From VXOI01 sp965197575 (GTDB lineage Bacteria > Chloroflexota > Dehalococcoidia > Lucifugimonadales > UBA3495): a stretch of DNA of 64,000 nt. Shown here piece by piece: positions 55,632 through 64,000 of this stretch. Each line of letters opens with the position of its first letter. Positions within the stretch are counted from its first letter, which is position 1. The stretch is from the NCBI GenBank assembly GCA_965197575.1, contig OZ240214.1, forward strand, positions 372,001 through 436,000, written 5' to 3'. The notes below the pieces were generated by a model. That model saw only the letters and a program-made list of their open reading frames with translations, searched no databases and was not told the origin of the DNA. Both the position numbers and the translations under genes were made by a program.

Positions 55632-55985
55632 CTACCCGTCCACCTGTTGGATGGTCCAGCGGCTGACCTCCAGGCGCTTGGCCAGTTCCCGCTGGCTCAC
55701 TCCCCTCGACCGCTCCTCCCTGATGTACTCCCGTTGCTGCTCGGTCAGGCTCGGCCTCCGGCCAGGGAAACGCCCCTCGGTCTGCGCCTTCGCCTGCCCC
55801 GCGACCGAGCGCTCCCTGATCGAGTTCCGCCACCACTCGCTGAAGGCGAGCACCATCGCGAGTTGGAGCTTGCCGGTGGCCGTCGAGCTATCGAAGTCCT
55901 CCGCCAGGGCCCGGAACTCCACTCCCGCCCGGTGCAGGCCCTCGATCACCTGCAGCCCGTAGGCCAGCTCTGTAGGCGGCGGCGC
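55632..55985 (-). pseudogene. Serine recombinase, 5'-truncated
   Basis: A frame open from about 55985 reads ELAYGLQVIEGLHRAGVEFR, LAEDFDSSTATGKLQLAMVL, FSEWWRNSIRERSVAGQAKA, then the helix-turn-helix RPSLTEQQREYIREERSRGV and LAKRLEVSRWTIQQV. The N-terminal 70 residues with the catalytic Ser are missing. Another resolvase N-terminus without a C-terminus lies on the plus strand at 56247. Confidence 0.65.
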
Positions 55986-56140
55986 TAAAGTGGGCCGTGT
56001 AGGCGGAAGATCACTGACATCTGGCGGTTGAAATTCTGTCAGCCTGCCCCAGAGGTGACACCTGAACGGTGCGGTCTTCCGACCAGCTTCTGGTCAGCCC
56101 TGGAGCGGTTCATGTGGATGAATCGCCCTGGCTGGGTGGT

Positions 56141-56215
56141 TCACAAACGCGCGTTTGTGACACTGGGCCACAATTCACTCCCTTCAGCTTGTTCAGGCGT
56201 GGGTCACAAAAGGAT
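56141..56215 (+). promoter_or_regulatory. Candidate res/operator palindrome upstream of a resolvase start
   Basis: TCACAAACGCGCGTTTGTGA at 56141-56160 is a perfect 20-base palindrome. A half-site GGTCACAAAAGG lies at about 56205-56216, just before the resolvase start at 56247. The layout parallels the dyads upstream of the resolvase at 22027, with a different sequence. Confidence 0.4.
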
Positions 56216-56246
56216 AGTGCAATAAGAGCCAGTTGGAGGGAGAGCG

Positions 56247-56294
56247 ATGCCCGAGACCTACGGCTACGTCCGCACCCGCCGCCCCAGAGTCGGT
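56247..56294 (+). pseudogene. Serine recombinase, first 15 codons only
   Basis: ATG 56247, preceded by GGAGGGAG, reads MPETYGYVRTRRPRV, the usual opening of a resolvase. The homology ends exactly where the inverted-repeat segment 56296-57147 begins, so the gene was cut by that element. Confidence 0.5.
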
Positions 56295-56295
56295 T

Positions 56296-57147
56296 CCGTT
56301 TGCTTATGGTGTGTGGCCTTTCGTAGCATCTCCGCAACGCTCTGTCACAAGGCCTATTCACCTTCCAGAAATTCCGGAAGTCACTGCCCAACAATGTGGA
56401 CGTGCGCTGGAGGCGTTTGCCTACTCTCTTGCAGGGCCTCTTCGAGCCGTGAACGGTCACGCACGTAGATTTCGGCTCGGTTCTCGAATACGTTGATGCC
56501 GGATGCCGCTCGAAACCCAAGTCCGCTGACTATCGAGCCAGCTTCTTGTTGGGCTCGTTTCAATTCCCAGAGGGTCGCATCGACGGTCCTGACCTCGATA
56601 ATGTCCAACAGTGGCCCATCCTGGACATACTTGGCCATTGTCTTTTCCCTTCCTTCGTGAACGCTGCCACGACGCGGTACTCTGGTTCGTGCTGAATCCA
56701 GAAACCTCCGAGGGTGCCGGCCTCATTGGATTCGAGGGTTGCCCCCAACTTCCCGATTGGCTTTTGCAGTGTTAGCCGCCTGATTGCCTCCGACTATTCA
56801 ACGCCATAATTTTCGGCGTAATATTGGGCATCCATCGCCAAAGCCGGTGAAACTCCTTCCGGTATTTCCTCCGGCGCAAGCGTGTTGAACGGGGTCGGCA
56901 AAGGTCGGGCAGGCGTACTGCCTGCATTTCCCGCATCCTCCAATACTTGGACCATCCCAACACCCTTGGATACGACCGTCTCCTCAGTCGCAGGCGTACA
57001 AGCTACGCACGCCGCCACGGTTCCAAGCAGTAGCAGTGATATCAGAACAAGAATCCTCATAGTCGGACAGCCTCGTGGGGTTTAGCTACGGGCATAGATT
57101 CGCGTTCGTATGCCGCCATTAGGCCATACACCATAAGCGAACGGAAC
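56296..57147. mobile_element. Inverted-repeat-bounded segment carrying a dead lipoprotein gene
   Basis: GTTCCGTTTGCTTATGGTGT at the left and ACACCATAAGCGAACGGAAC at the right are inverted repeats of about 26 bases. The same ends bound the 155-base element at 22860-23014. The segment holds only a decayed lipoprotein gene. On the left it truncates a resolvase, and on the right it adjoins the truncated ISAs1 start of the duplicated locus. Confidence 0.5.
56381..57060 (-). pseudogene. Lipoprotein, decayed paralogue of the gene at 13340
   Basis: From ATG 57060 the signal peptide MRILVLISLLLLGTVAACVA and the linker lead to LAPEEIPEGVSPALAMDAQY, then a stop at the codon after YAENYGVE. A further frame has TLESNEAGTLGGFWIQHEPE and YRVVAAF; another has YVQDGPLLDIIEVRTVDATL and GINVFENRAEIYVRDRSRLE, ending 56381. 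So there is at least one stop and one frameshift. The conserved segments agree closely with the intact gene at 13340-14218, which defines this as a shared family domain. Confidence 0.75.
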
Positions 57148-57148
57148 T

Positions 57149-57245
57149 CCAAAATGTTCGCCTAAGCTGCCACCTGCATTACTGCTCATCACCACCATCC
57201 TTCCCATCACATGCTTGCTCACCACTTAAATCTTAGCAGTCACCT
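57149..57245 (-). pseudogene. ISAs1 transposase, 5' remnant in the duplicated locus
   Basis: The minus strand repeats the first 75 or so bases of the ISAs1 gene at 31857 (through LGEHFG) together with its leader. Homology ends abruptly at 57149, next to the inverted-repeat segment. Confidence 0.7.
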
Positions 57246-57409
57246 TCCTTTTCTGGAGAATGCGGTTGCCCTGCCCTGGCCAGTAATCCGTTGATAATTG
57301 ACGCCGGAATTGGGCTACACTAGGCTGTCGATTAAGCGGCGCCGGTATCCGGTGTCAGTCCACTCGTGGTTTAGTCAGCCCAAAAGGAATACAGGTTTGG
57401 AGGTAAATC

Positions 57410-58618
57410 ATGCCCGGAACTCCGTTGCCGATAGGGTCATTCACCTCCCCTCAGGTGAAACGGGTCCACTACGGTGAAGGCTGTCTTTCCGGTCTTCCGG
57501 CGGCGGTGGATGAGCTGGGCGGCGCCCGAGTGTTCATCATCACCGGGCACTCCCTGATGCAGCAGGGAACTATCTTGGGGCGAATTCAAGAGTTGCTTGG
57601 CGACCGCTGTGTTGGAGTTTTTGGTGAGACGCGGCAGCACGTTCCCAGAGCCACGGTGTTGGCGGCTACCCGAGCGGCCCAGAGTGCTGATGCAGACCTC
57701 CTGATCAGCTTTGGTGGGGGCACTCCCAACGACACCGCCAAGTTGGTAGCGTTGTGCTTGGCTGAAAACGTCACCAATGAGCGCCAACTTGACCGCTACC
57801 GTATCCGGTTCCAGTATCCGGATAAAGTAGAAATACCGGCGGTGCACAACCCGTGCTTACCCCACATTTCGGTCTCCACTACCCTATCAGCCGGCGAGTT
57901 CACCAACTTTGCCGGGGCCACCGACGAGGAACGCAAGGTAAAGGACCTGTATACCGGCGATGGGCTTTGGGTGTCGGCGGCGTTTCTGGACCCAGTGGTC
58001 ACCACGGCGACACCGGGATGGCTCTGGGCCTCGACTGGTATTCGAGCGGTGGACCACGCCATTGAAACCGTCTGCTCCAAAATCAGCTTTCCCTTTTCCG
58101 ACGGACTGGCCTTGGAGGCGCTGCGGCTCTTGCAGCAACGCTTACCCCGGTCCACCAGCGACCGTGACGACCTGGAGTCGGCCGGTTACTGCCAAGTAGC
58201 CGCCTGGATGTCCATCTATGCCTTGACCAACGTCCAAGTGGGCCTGAGCCACGGCTTGGGCCATCAGCTTGGCGCTAGGAATGATGTTCCCCACGGGGTG
58301 ACTTCCTGCATCATGCTGCCCCGAGTGATGGAATTCAACCGCTCGGTGACGGCTCCGCAACAACGGCGGATTGCTGAGGCCATGGGTGTCGATACCCGGA
58401 ACGCCAACGACGACAAGGCCGCCGCGGCGGCGGTCTCGGCCTTGGAGAACCTGATCGACACTCTCGGCATTCCCCGCCGGCTTAGCGATTGGGGTGTTTC
58501 AGAGGCTGACTTGGCCCTCATTGCTCAGGACGCCTTGGAAGACTTGGTGGTCGCAACCAATCCTCGCCCCATAGCCACTCAAGAAGAGGTCGTGGAGCTA
58601 CTGCACCGGGCGCTTTAA
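57410..58618 (+). CDS. Iron-containing alcohol dehydrogenase family protein, copy 2
   Basis: 402 residues, nearly identical to the protein at 30326-31534 (MPGT for MPET near the start and STSD for SASD near residue 250 are the differences I see). The same nucleotide-binding GGGTPNDTAK and the metal-binding AVDHAIET and SHGLGHQLGA motifs are present. GGAGG precedes ATG 57410. The promoter region lacks the MITE found in copy 1, so the two copies may be expressed differently. The 3' hairpin is conserved. Confidence 0.9.
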   Translation: MPGTPLPIGSFTSPQVKRVHYGEGCLSGLPAAVDELGGARVFIITGHSLMQQGTILGRIQELLGDRCVGVFGETRQHVPRATVLAATRAAQSADADLLISFGGGTPNDTAKLVALCLAENVTNERQLDRYRIRFQYPDKVEIPAVHNPCLPHISVSTTLSAGEFTNFAGATDEERKVKDLYTGDGLWVSAAFLDPVVTTATPGWLWASTGIRAVDHAIETVCSKISFPFSDGLALEALRLLQQRLPRSTSDRDDLESAGYCQVAAWMSIYALTNVQVGLSHGLGHQLGARNDVPHGVTSCIMLPRVMEFNRSVTAPQQRRIAEAMGVDTRNANDDKAAAAAVSALENLIDTLGIPRRLSDWGVSEADLALIAQDALEDLVVATNPRPIATQEEVVELLHRAL

Positions 58619-58736
58619 GCGTTGCCATGGCTCCGGTGGACTGCAACGCTTGTGCAAAGTCCGTAAAACCACACGCCGTCTTTCCGGCGGAGGCCGGAAT
58701 CCAGGATCTCTTACTGGAAAACGGTGCAGTTCTCTT

Positions 58737-58884
58737 AGTACTACAGCCGCAGATGGTCGCTTGGGGTGTTGGACGGTCCTGAAATCGCAACGTCTAGCTA
58801 CGGCCAACGTCTCCGATCCTAATGAAACTAAGCTGAATTTGAGACTGAAAGTACCGAGTTTGTGTTAGTGCGGCTGTAGTATTA
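58737..58884. repeat. Short inverted-repeat element interrupted at its end by IS5
   Basis: TACTACAGCCGCA at 58739-58751 and TGCGGCTGTAGTA at about 58869-58881 form a 13-base inverted repeat around about 117 bases of non-coding DNA. The IS5 element begins 3-4 bases after the right repeat. It could be a further MITE family. Confidence 0.4.
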
Positions 58885-59745
58885 GAACCTGTCTACGATC
58901 TCTGGGATATGTTAAGTTGAGACTATTACCAAGGCAGGGTAATCATGTCTCATTCCTATCCCAGCGACATCAGCCGGGAGCAATTCGCCCGGATTCTTCC
59001 CATGCTGGAATCGGCCCGCCGACGGACCAAGCCTCGCACCGTGGACCTGTACGACGTTTTCTGCGGAGTGCTCTACTTACTGAAAAGCGGTTGCCAGTGG
59101 CGGATGCTCCCGGCGGACTTCCCGGACTGGCGCACCTGCTACAAGTATTTCCGGCAATGGAGTGAGCGGCCCGGCCCGCAGGAAGAGTCCATTCTGGAGC
59201 AGGTCCTAAAAAAAATCGGTTGGCGCGGCCCGGCAAAGCAATGGACGGAGCGAGCAGACCAGCTTCTGCATCGTGGACTCCCAGAGCGTCAAGAACACCG
59301 ACAGCGCCGGGAACAAGGGCTATGACGCGGGCAAGAAGGTGTCCGGGATCAAGCGGCACATCGCGGTGGACAGCCAGGGGTTGCCCCATGCGATTCATGT
59401 GACCACCGCTGACGTTACCGACCGGGCCGGGGCTTTGGCGATGTTTGAACAAAGCCGGGCCGACCTGAGCCGGGTGCAGAATGTCATGGTCGACGGGGGC
59501 TACACCGGGAAGCCCTTCGCCGCGACGGTGCAGAACCTGCTGGGAGCCTCGGTGGAAGTGGTGAAACGCAATGAACTGCACACTTTCGTGGTGCTGCCGA
59601 AACGCTGGGTTGTGGAGCGGTCTTTCGCCTGGCTGGAGAAGTGCCGCCGACTATGGAAGAACTGCGAGGGAAAGCTCAATACCAGTCTGCAAATGGTGGT
59701 TCTCGCCTTCGCGGTGCTAATCCTGAAGAGATTGTAAACAGGTTC
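58885..59745 (+). mobile_element. IS5-family (IS427-like) element
   Basis: 861 bp. The ends GAACCTGTCTACGATCTC and the complement GAACCTGTTTACAATCTC match at 16 of 18. TTA at 58882-58884 and 59746-59748 is the target duplication. Both ends and the transposase appear complete. Confidence 0.9.
58945..59737 (+). CDS. IS5-family transposase, two frames joined at an A8 run
   Basis: Frame 1 from ATG 58945 encodes the DUF4096-type N-terminal part (ISREQFARILPMLESARRRT, SGCQWRMLPADFPDW). Frame 2 encodes the catalytic part: SFCIVDSQSVKNTDSA (Asp), NVMVDGGYTGKPFA (Asp), WVVERSFAWLEKCRRLW (Glu). The frames meet at AAAAAAAA 59208-59215; a +1 (or -2) slip there gives LKKSVGAARQSNGR, the family sequence. 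This is the usual programmed frameshift of the IS427 group, so the element may be active. Confidence 0.85.
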
Positions 59746-59876
59746 TTAGCATTCCTGGGTCCCGGCTTTCGCCGGGAGGACGGTAGGGTCTACTGAAACC
59801 GGCCCTCGCAGACCGTCTTGATCCGACCTGGGACTTTGCACATGCCCTACGGCGGGCTGCTAGGACGATTGCAAGG

Positions 59877-60395
59877 TCAGAGTGATTCTCCAGATAAGCG
59901 GGCGACAGTCTGTTCCGGGCGGAAGGCGCAAGCCTTAGCTCGCAGTGGCATGGACATGGCGGCAGGGAACCACTTTTCCAAGTGCAGGGCATTCAGGCCG
60001 ACATTCACCAGAGTGGCGGAGACTTCACCTAGGCCAGGACGGCGCAGCGTGTGCCGGTCTTCTTCCCAACTCCGGTCTTTCACATGATGCAGGCTATTCT
60101 CAATACCCCAGGGATTGCGGAATAGTCGGAGCAACTCATTAGGGCGGCACCGACCGGGAGGCAGACTGGTCAGCAGATGCCAGCGCTCTTTGGATGCTGC
60201 ACCAGTGGCTAGCTCCAAGCTCACTTTTGCCACCATGGCGGTCTGCTGCGCCCCGGGGAATCCCGGTTCCTTCCGGATATAGCCGCCTGTCTCGGCACTG
60301 GCCCAAAGCCTCCGGGTTTCGATTTTGCCCCCTTTTTGTCTACGGTCTCTGCTTCCGGGTTCCCCCGCAATGCTCTGAGTCGTCGTACCGGCCAC
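59877..60395 (-). pseudogene. ISAs1-like transposase, C-terminal fragment
   Basis: The minus-strand frame contains ASKERWHLLTSLPPGRCRPN, then LLRLFRNPWGIENSLHHVKD, RSWEEDRHTLRRPGLGEVSA and LVNVGLNALHLEKWF. The HWGIEN-LH-V-D-E-D-S pattern is the C-terminal catalytic region of ISAs1/H-repeat transposases. The N-terminal half is absent. It is more diverged from the 31.9 kb copy than two members of one IS would be. Confidence 0.6.
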
Positions 60396-60409
60396 TGGGC
60401 TCTGATTTG

Positions 60410-61009
60410 TCCCTGGAGCAGGTCCTGTGCTTCAAGCACGGCAGGAAGGTGGCCAGGGACAATACGGTGAAGTTCCAGCTGCGTACGCTGCAGTTGCTGC
60501 CAGAGCCGGAACGACCCAGCTATGCCGGCGCGGTTGTGGAGGTCCTGGAAGGACTGGACGGCCGGCTCAGGGTGCGCCATGAGGGACGCATCATCAATGC
60601 CCGGGAGGCGCCGCCCAGCCCAGCATTCCTCCGCAACGGCCATGGAGGTTCCTCCACTCCTCTTGCCTCGCCCGCCGGGGCCAACCACTTGGACCAGCGC
60701 TGGGCAACGACACTCAAGTCACTGGACTCAAGGGCAGCGGATGAGGAGGATCAAGCGGGCATGACCGGCGGTGCGTCCGCTGCCTTGACGCCCGCAACTG
60801 TCCCCCCGCGCAAACCAACCTTCCTGCAAAAGGAGAGATGGAAGGCGATTCAGAAAGCCATGCGCAAGGGAATGTCGCTGCGGGCGATCGAGAGGGAGTT
60901 GGGAATCCACAGAGCCACCATCAAGAAATACATGGATGCCGACGGTCCTCCCGGGCGGCGGTCCCGGCCTGCGCTCACTGCGTCAACATCCGATACAGTG
61001 GCGCCATAA
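60410..61009 (+). pseudogene. ISNCY-type transposase, C-terminal part
   Basis: The frame (open from 60194) becomes coding near SLEQVLCFKHGRKVARDNTV. It contains FQLRTLQLLPEPERPSYAGA, VVEVLEGLDGRLRVRHEGRI, a Ser/Pro linker, then the terminal helix-turn-helix FLQKERWKAIQKAMRKGMSL-RAIERELGIH and SDTVAP. This is the C-terminus of an ISNCY (IS1202-like) transposase. The integrase core upstream was replaced by the ISAs1-like fragment. Its terminal sequence (ACATTTATGCTGAACACC) continues to about 61050, where IS1182 begins. Confidence 0.6.
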
Positions 61010-62651
61010 CAAAGTGACATTTATGCTGAACACCTAGCCGGACATTTATGCTGGCCTTCGACACCCCAGTGGCCCAATATCTCGGGCTTGTTGAAAAAGT
61101 GGGGTTTGATGGAGGGACAGGGTGCCACAATAGGGCCGCGACGTTCATCAAGGCCGCGACGCTCATCATCAGGAATCCAGTAGACCTGGAGCGTGGAGGC
61201 CCTCCAAAGGTGGTCGGCTCCCCGCAGGCGGTTGGGGTTGCCGGGTCTCCGTGAGTCACTGCCCTGGGTTTCAATGGGGCCGTAGGTCCGGTGCCTTGGC
61301 GCAACCGTCGCACGGCCTTGAGCACGTTGTGGGCCAGAGCGGCCATATATCCCTCGCAGTCGACTCTCCACAATCCTCGCAGCCGGGACCTGGCCCAGCC
61401 CAGTCTGTCCAGAGATGCAAAGGTGCCTTCAGAGACGATACGGCGGCCCTTCTGCTCCCGGCGATAGGCGGCGGTCTGGTTCCGTTCCCTGGCTCTCAGG
61501 TGCAGCGGGTGATACATGGTCAGGCCGATGTACCGGCGTTTCTGTCCAGGAGGGAGGCAATACGCCTTGACCGGGCATGCTTGGCAGTCCTTCTGGCGGG
61601 CCACGTATTGATAGACGCCGTCCCGATTGTGAAACCTGCCCCGGTTCAGGATTTTGCCCTGCGGACACACCAGATGATGACCCAGGTAGTCGAAGCCCCC
61701 GGTGGAAACCATGTTGGATTCCTGTAAGGGATGGATGGGAATGTAAGCCGTTATATTCCGGTGCTCGAGGAGTTGCCGCAGCTCACCCGCGTTGTAGCCT
61801 GTGTCTCCCGCCAGCGACACCGATTGGAGAGGCAGTCGCTCCAAGAGCTGCGGAACTGCCTTCCATTCCCCTGTGGATGCATGGGTGATCCCCCGGGACA
61901 GGATGAAACCGCCCCGGTCTGCGATGACATTATCCTGGTAATTCAAACCCGAGGGCTTGCCGGGTCTGGTGGTGCGCCAACGGGCGTCGGTATCCACCGG
62001 GCTCAGTGGCAGCCGGCCCTTGGCGTCCTGGAAGTACCGGACCTCCCCATGCTTAACCCCTTCGTCGTCGACCGTTGAGCGAGCCATAACAAACAGCCCG
62101 TTTGTCTCGATGGCCTGCTCCTTGAACTCCTCCACGGTCATGCCGCTGCGGGAGAGGCCGCAGCTGTTGACGTTGGCCTGGACCATGCTGGAATCAACAT
62201 ACAGCTCCGCCGACAGCAGCCCCATCCGAAGCAACTCCTGATTCAGGCCGTCAAAGACCTCCGAGAAGCCTTCCCGTCCGATGCGGTTGATGAAGTGGGT
62301 GATGGTGGAATGGTCGAACACCGGGTCGTCGATGGTGAGGAAGCAAAACCAGCGATATGCAATATTCTCGGAGATGGCAGAACACAATCTGCGGAAGGAG
62401 GCGATGTTGTAAATCGAGCAGATGAGGAGCGCCCGCACCATTGTCTCGGGATGAATGGCGGGCCGGCCAAAGTCGGGACAGTACCGGTGTTCCAAGGGAG
62501 GCACAAGCTTGGCGAAATCCAATTGCTCATCGATCTGGATCAGAAGATGGTTGGGATCAAAGAAGTCCCGCAACTGTCTACTGGTGAACTGGAAGAAGGT
62601 GGAGTCCCTTCGGCACCGGTCCAGCGGCTCGAGCATCCCCATTCCTCGCAA
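60975..62651 (-). CDS. IS1182-family transposase
   Basis: 558 residues from ATG 62651. The DUF772 N-terminal domain has FFDPNHLLIQIDEQLDFAKL and PAIHPETMVRALLICSIYNI. The catalytic DDE part has VFDHSTITHFINRIG, ELYVDSSMVQANVNSCGL (Asp), VSLAGDTGYNAGELRQLLEH (Asp) and the zinc-like KDCQACPVKAYCLP. ERNQTAAYRREQKGRRIVSE-GTF carries the Glu. The last 35 or so residues read through the left end of the element into ISNCY remnant DNA, so the normal stop was lost or never lay inside. The body appears intact. Confidence 0.9.
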   Translation of the reverse strand: MRGMGMLEPLDRCRRDSTFFQFTSRQLRDFFDPNHLLIQIDEQLDFAKLVPPLEHRYCPDFGRPAIHPETMVRALLICSIYNIASFRRLCSAISENIAYRWFCFLTIDDPVFDHSTITHFINRIGREGFSEVFDGLNQELLRMGLLSAELYVDSSMVQANVNSCGLSRSGMTVEEFKEQAIETNGLFVMARSTVDDEGVKHGEVRYFQDAKGRLPLSPVDTDARWRTTRPGKPSGLNYQDNVIADRGGFILSRGITHASTGEWKAVPQLLERLPLQSVSLAGDTGYNAGELRQLLEHRNITAYIPIHPLQESNMVSTGGFDYLGHHLVCPQGKILNRGRFHNRDGVYQYVARQKDCQACPVKAYCLPPGQKRRYIGLTMYHPLHLRARERNQTAAYRREQKGRRIVSEGTFASLDRLGWARSRLRGLWRVDCEGYMAALAHNVLKAVRRLRQGTGPTAPLKPRAVTHGDPATPTACGEPTTFGGPPRSRSTGFLMMSVAALMNVAALLWHPVPPSNPTFSTSPRYWATGVSKASINVRLGVQHKCHFVMAPLYRMLTQ

Positions 62652-62743
62652 TTGATGGACTGTTCACCCATTTTAGCCCAAGACCACCCTGGCCCTGGTC
62701 TTTTGCCGACTTTTCCGCAAGCCCATCTCGGCGCCGTTGACAC
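61059..62743 (-). mobile_element. IS1182-family element
   Basis: The left end CGACACCCCAGTGGCCCAAT (then CTCGGGCTTGTTGAAAAG) and the right end (CTTTTCCGCAAGCCC, then GGCGCCGTTGACACG) form imperfect inverted repeats of about 38 bases. The element lies within the terminal sequence of the ISNCY remnant. Confidence 0.7.
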
Positions 62744-62891
62744 GCCAACTACCCTGTTCGGAACCAGCTGGTCGGCCGAAATGGAGAATGCCGGTTTATA
62801 ATTGGAGAAATCCCAGAACGTCCTATCCTCAGCAGAATCAGTTAAAACTGGGAAATCCTATGTTAGAAGACGAAGCATTTAAGGAGGGCCC

Positions 62892-64000
62892 ATGAAATAT
62901 GACGTTGTTATCGTCGGTGGGGGAGCGGCTGGATCGGTGTTGGCCAGCAGATTGGCTGAAAACGCGAATACCTCCGTTCTGTTGCTGGAAGCCGGGCCAG
63001 ATTACCCTGATCCAGCCTATCTTCCGGACGAGATAAAGTTCGGCCACACAAGTTTTGCAGAATCCCCAGACTCGGAACATAACTGGGCCCTGCGGGGAAC
63101 GATCACCGAGGAGCAAGGGGAGATCCACGTAGCGCAGGGCAAGGTGATCGGAGGAGGGTCGTCCATCAACGGTCAGGCAATGCAAAGGGGGTTACCTGAG
63201 GATTTCGACTCCTGGTCTGGTATGGGCAACGATGAATGGTCTTATGACAAGGTACTGCCTTACTTCAGAAAATCTGAGCACGATCTCGACATTCGGGATG
63301 ATTTTCATGGAACCGACGGACCGATGCCAGTAAGGCGTCGTCAATCCGGGCCTTGGCCAGACATCCAAAAGGCCTTCCACGCAGCCTGTTTGGAGGCGGG
63401 TTATGGGGCAGTCGAGGATACCAATGGCCCGAACCCCTCGGGCGTTGGCGTGTGGCCCTCGAACAACCTGGACGGCTGGAGGATGAGCGCTGCTATCACT
63501 CACCTAAATCCCATGCGCCACCGTCTTAACCTTACGGTGAGGGGAGGGGTTTTCGTCAGGAAGGTATTGATCAAGGATCTAAAGGCCGTCGGTGTGGAAG
63601 TAGAAAGCGGAGGCGAGATTTTCAACGTTGAAGCAGACCGGGTTGTGTTGAGCGCTGGGGCTATCAAGTCGCCCCACCTGCTCATGCTATCGGGAATCGG
63701 CCCCAATGACCAACTTCAGCAATTTGGGATACCTCTCGTTCATGAGCTTCCCGGAGTGGGACAGAACCTATTTAACCACCTGAGCGCCCAGATTACCTTT
63801 AAAGTCAAAGACGGAATGACCCTGGCTGCTGATGCCGATGCGGCGCGCTTTTGTTTACACTACACCTCCCACGGGTCCAGCGAAGCCAATGATATGTTGC
63901 TGAGGACCACCCCAATGGTTGACGAACGGCCGGAGCGCGTCCCCGGTCTCCGGACCAAGTTCCTGAACGATGAAGTTCCCCCGGACCGGGTGGCGCGAAT
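62892..64000 (+). CDS. GMC-family FAD-dependent oxidoreductase (runs off the window)
   Basis: ATG 62892 with AAGGAGG at 62881-62887. About 370 residues are visible. The dinucleotide-binding opening MKYDVVIVGGGAAGSVLASR (GxGxxG) is followed by LLLEAGPDYPDP and the GMC signature 1 region GKVIGGGSSINGQAMQRG. RVVLSAGAIKSPHLLMLSGI is GMC signature 2 near residue 255, and GVGQNLFNHLSAQ follows. Family members oxidise alcohols such as choline, glucose or aryl alcohols. The catalytic His region at the C-terminus lies beyond the window, so the substrate cannot be refined. No stop interrupts the visible part. Confidence 0.9.
   Translation, partial: MKYDVVIVGGGAAGSVLASRLAENANTSVLLLEAGPDYPDPAYLPDEIKFGHTSFAESPDSEHNWALRGTITEEQGEIHVAQGKVIGGGSSINGQAMQRGLPEDFDSWSGMGNDEWSYDKVLPYFRKSEHDLDIRDDFHGTDGPMPVRRRQSGPWPDIQKAFHAACLEAGYGAVEDTNGPNPSGVGVWPSNNLDGWRMSAAITHLNPMRHRLNLTVRGGVFVRKVLIKDLKAVGVEVESGGEIFNVEADRVVLSAGAIKSPHLLMLSGIGPNDQLQQFGIPLVHELPGVGQNLFNHLSAQITFKVKDGMTLAADADAARFCLHYTSHGSSEANDMLLRTTPMVDERPERVPGLRTKFLNDEVPPDRVAR

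Larger units (their letters stand above)
57149..58674 (+). repeat. Segmental duplication, copy 2 (alcohol dehydrogenase locus)
   Basis: This is the inverted counterpart of 30271-31933. It has a single CTAG at 57320-57323 where copy 1 carries the MITE, and lacks the leader duplication, so it preserves the older state at both places. Confidence 0.8.

Noticed and set aside
58679..58702. CRISPR repeat at TTCCGGCGGAGGCCGGAATC
   Set aside because: Single palindrome of the common TTCCGGC...GCCGGAA intergenic type, with no second copy at CRISPR spacing.

Overview
The window looks like an accessory-rich, decaying stretch of a high-GC bacterial chromosome. Lineage is inferred from style only: secreted proteins start with a lipobox followed by Pro/Thr-rich linkers, and the gene mix (Tex, RecN, SNF2 helicase with a SWIM partner, Uma2, TRAP-type lipoprotein, iron alcohol dehydrogenase, GMC oxidoreductase, defence debris, very many insertion sequences) resembles Chloroflexota of the SAR202/Dehalococcoidia type. 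No rRNA or complete tRNA is present to confirm this.

Layout. 1-3.3 kb: the 5' end of a membrane protein, a frameshifted IS630, an array of short repeats, a second IS630 and a MITE. 3.3-5.5 kb: an ATPase plus DUF4276 pair that resembles a two-gene defence module. 5.6-7.0 kb: an IS3 element. 7.1-8.8 kb: a zinc-ribbon protein and a truncated type I methyltransferase. 8.9-10.6 kb: an IS110 element. 10.6-14.7 kb: broken zinc-ribbon/nuclease DNA, lipoproteins, a DEDD exonuclease and an istB remnant. 15.3-21.4 kb: a SNF2 helicase (with an in-frame stop), a SWIM protein and recN. 21.7-30.2 kb: resolvase and integrase genes and fragments, candidate recombination sites, a CRISPR-like relic, a kinase-like gene, a methyltransferase, a sulfatase-fold gene and Uma2. 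30.3-35.3 kb: an iron alcohol dehydrogenase, ISAs1 and tex. 35.8-38.0 kb: two hypothetical secreted-looking or structural genes. 38.2-47.3 kb: a half tRNA-Gln, a zinc-ribbon gene, and a single-chain type ISP restriction enzyme split by IS630, followed by a second IS630 copy. 47.6-54.8 kb: response-regulator debris, a TRAP lipoprotein with an in-frame stop, a deoxyribosyltransferase, a truncated cas3 and nuclease-like genes. 55.6-64 kb: resolvase fragments, an inverted duplicate of the alcohol dehydrogenase locus, IS5, ISNCY-like and IS1182 elements, and the start of a GMC oxidoreductase.

Three themes connect these parts. First, many defence genes are present but most are broken: hsdM, the type ISP enzyme and cas3 are disrupted, while the ATPase/DUF4276 pair is intact. 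Second, mobile DNA is dense and often small; several palindromic or inverted-repeat elements have no transposase, and one has a natural empty-site control in the duplicated locus. Third, ordinary genes carry single in-frame stops or single frameshifts, which means either active pseudogene formation or residual assembly error. An uncharacterised Lys/Pro-rich zinc-ribbon family occurs three times and is the best candidate for something undescribed.
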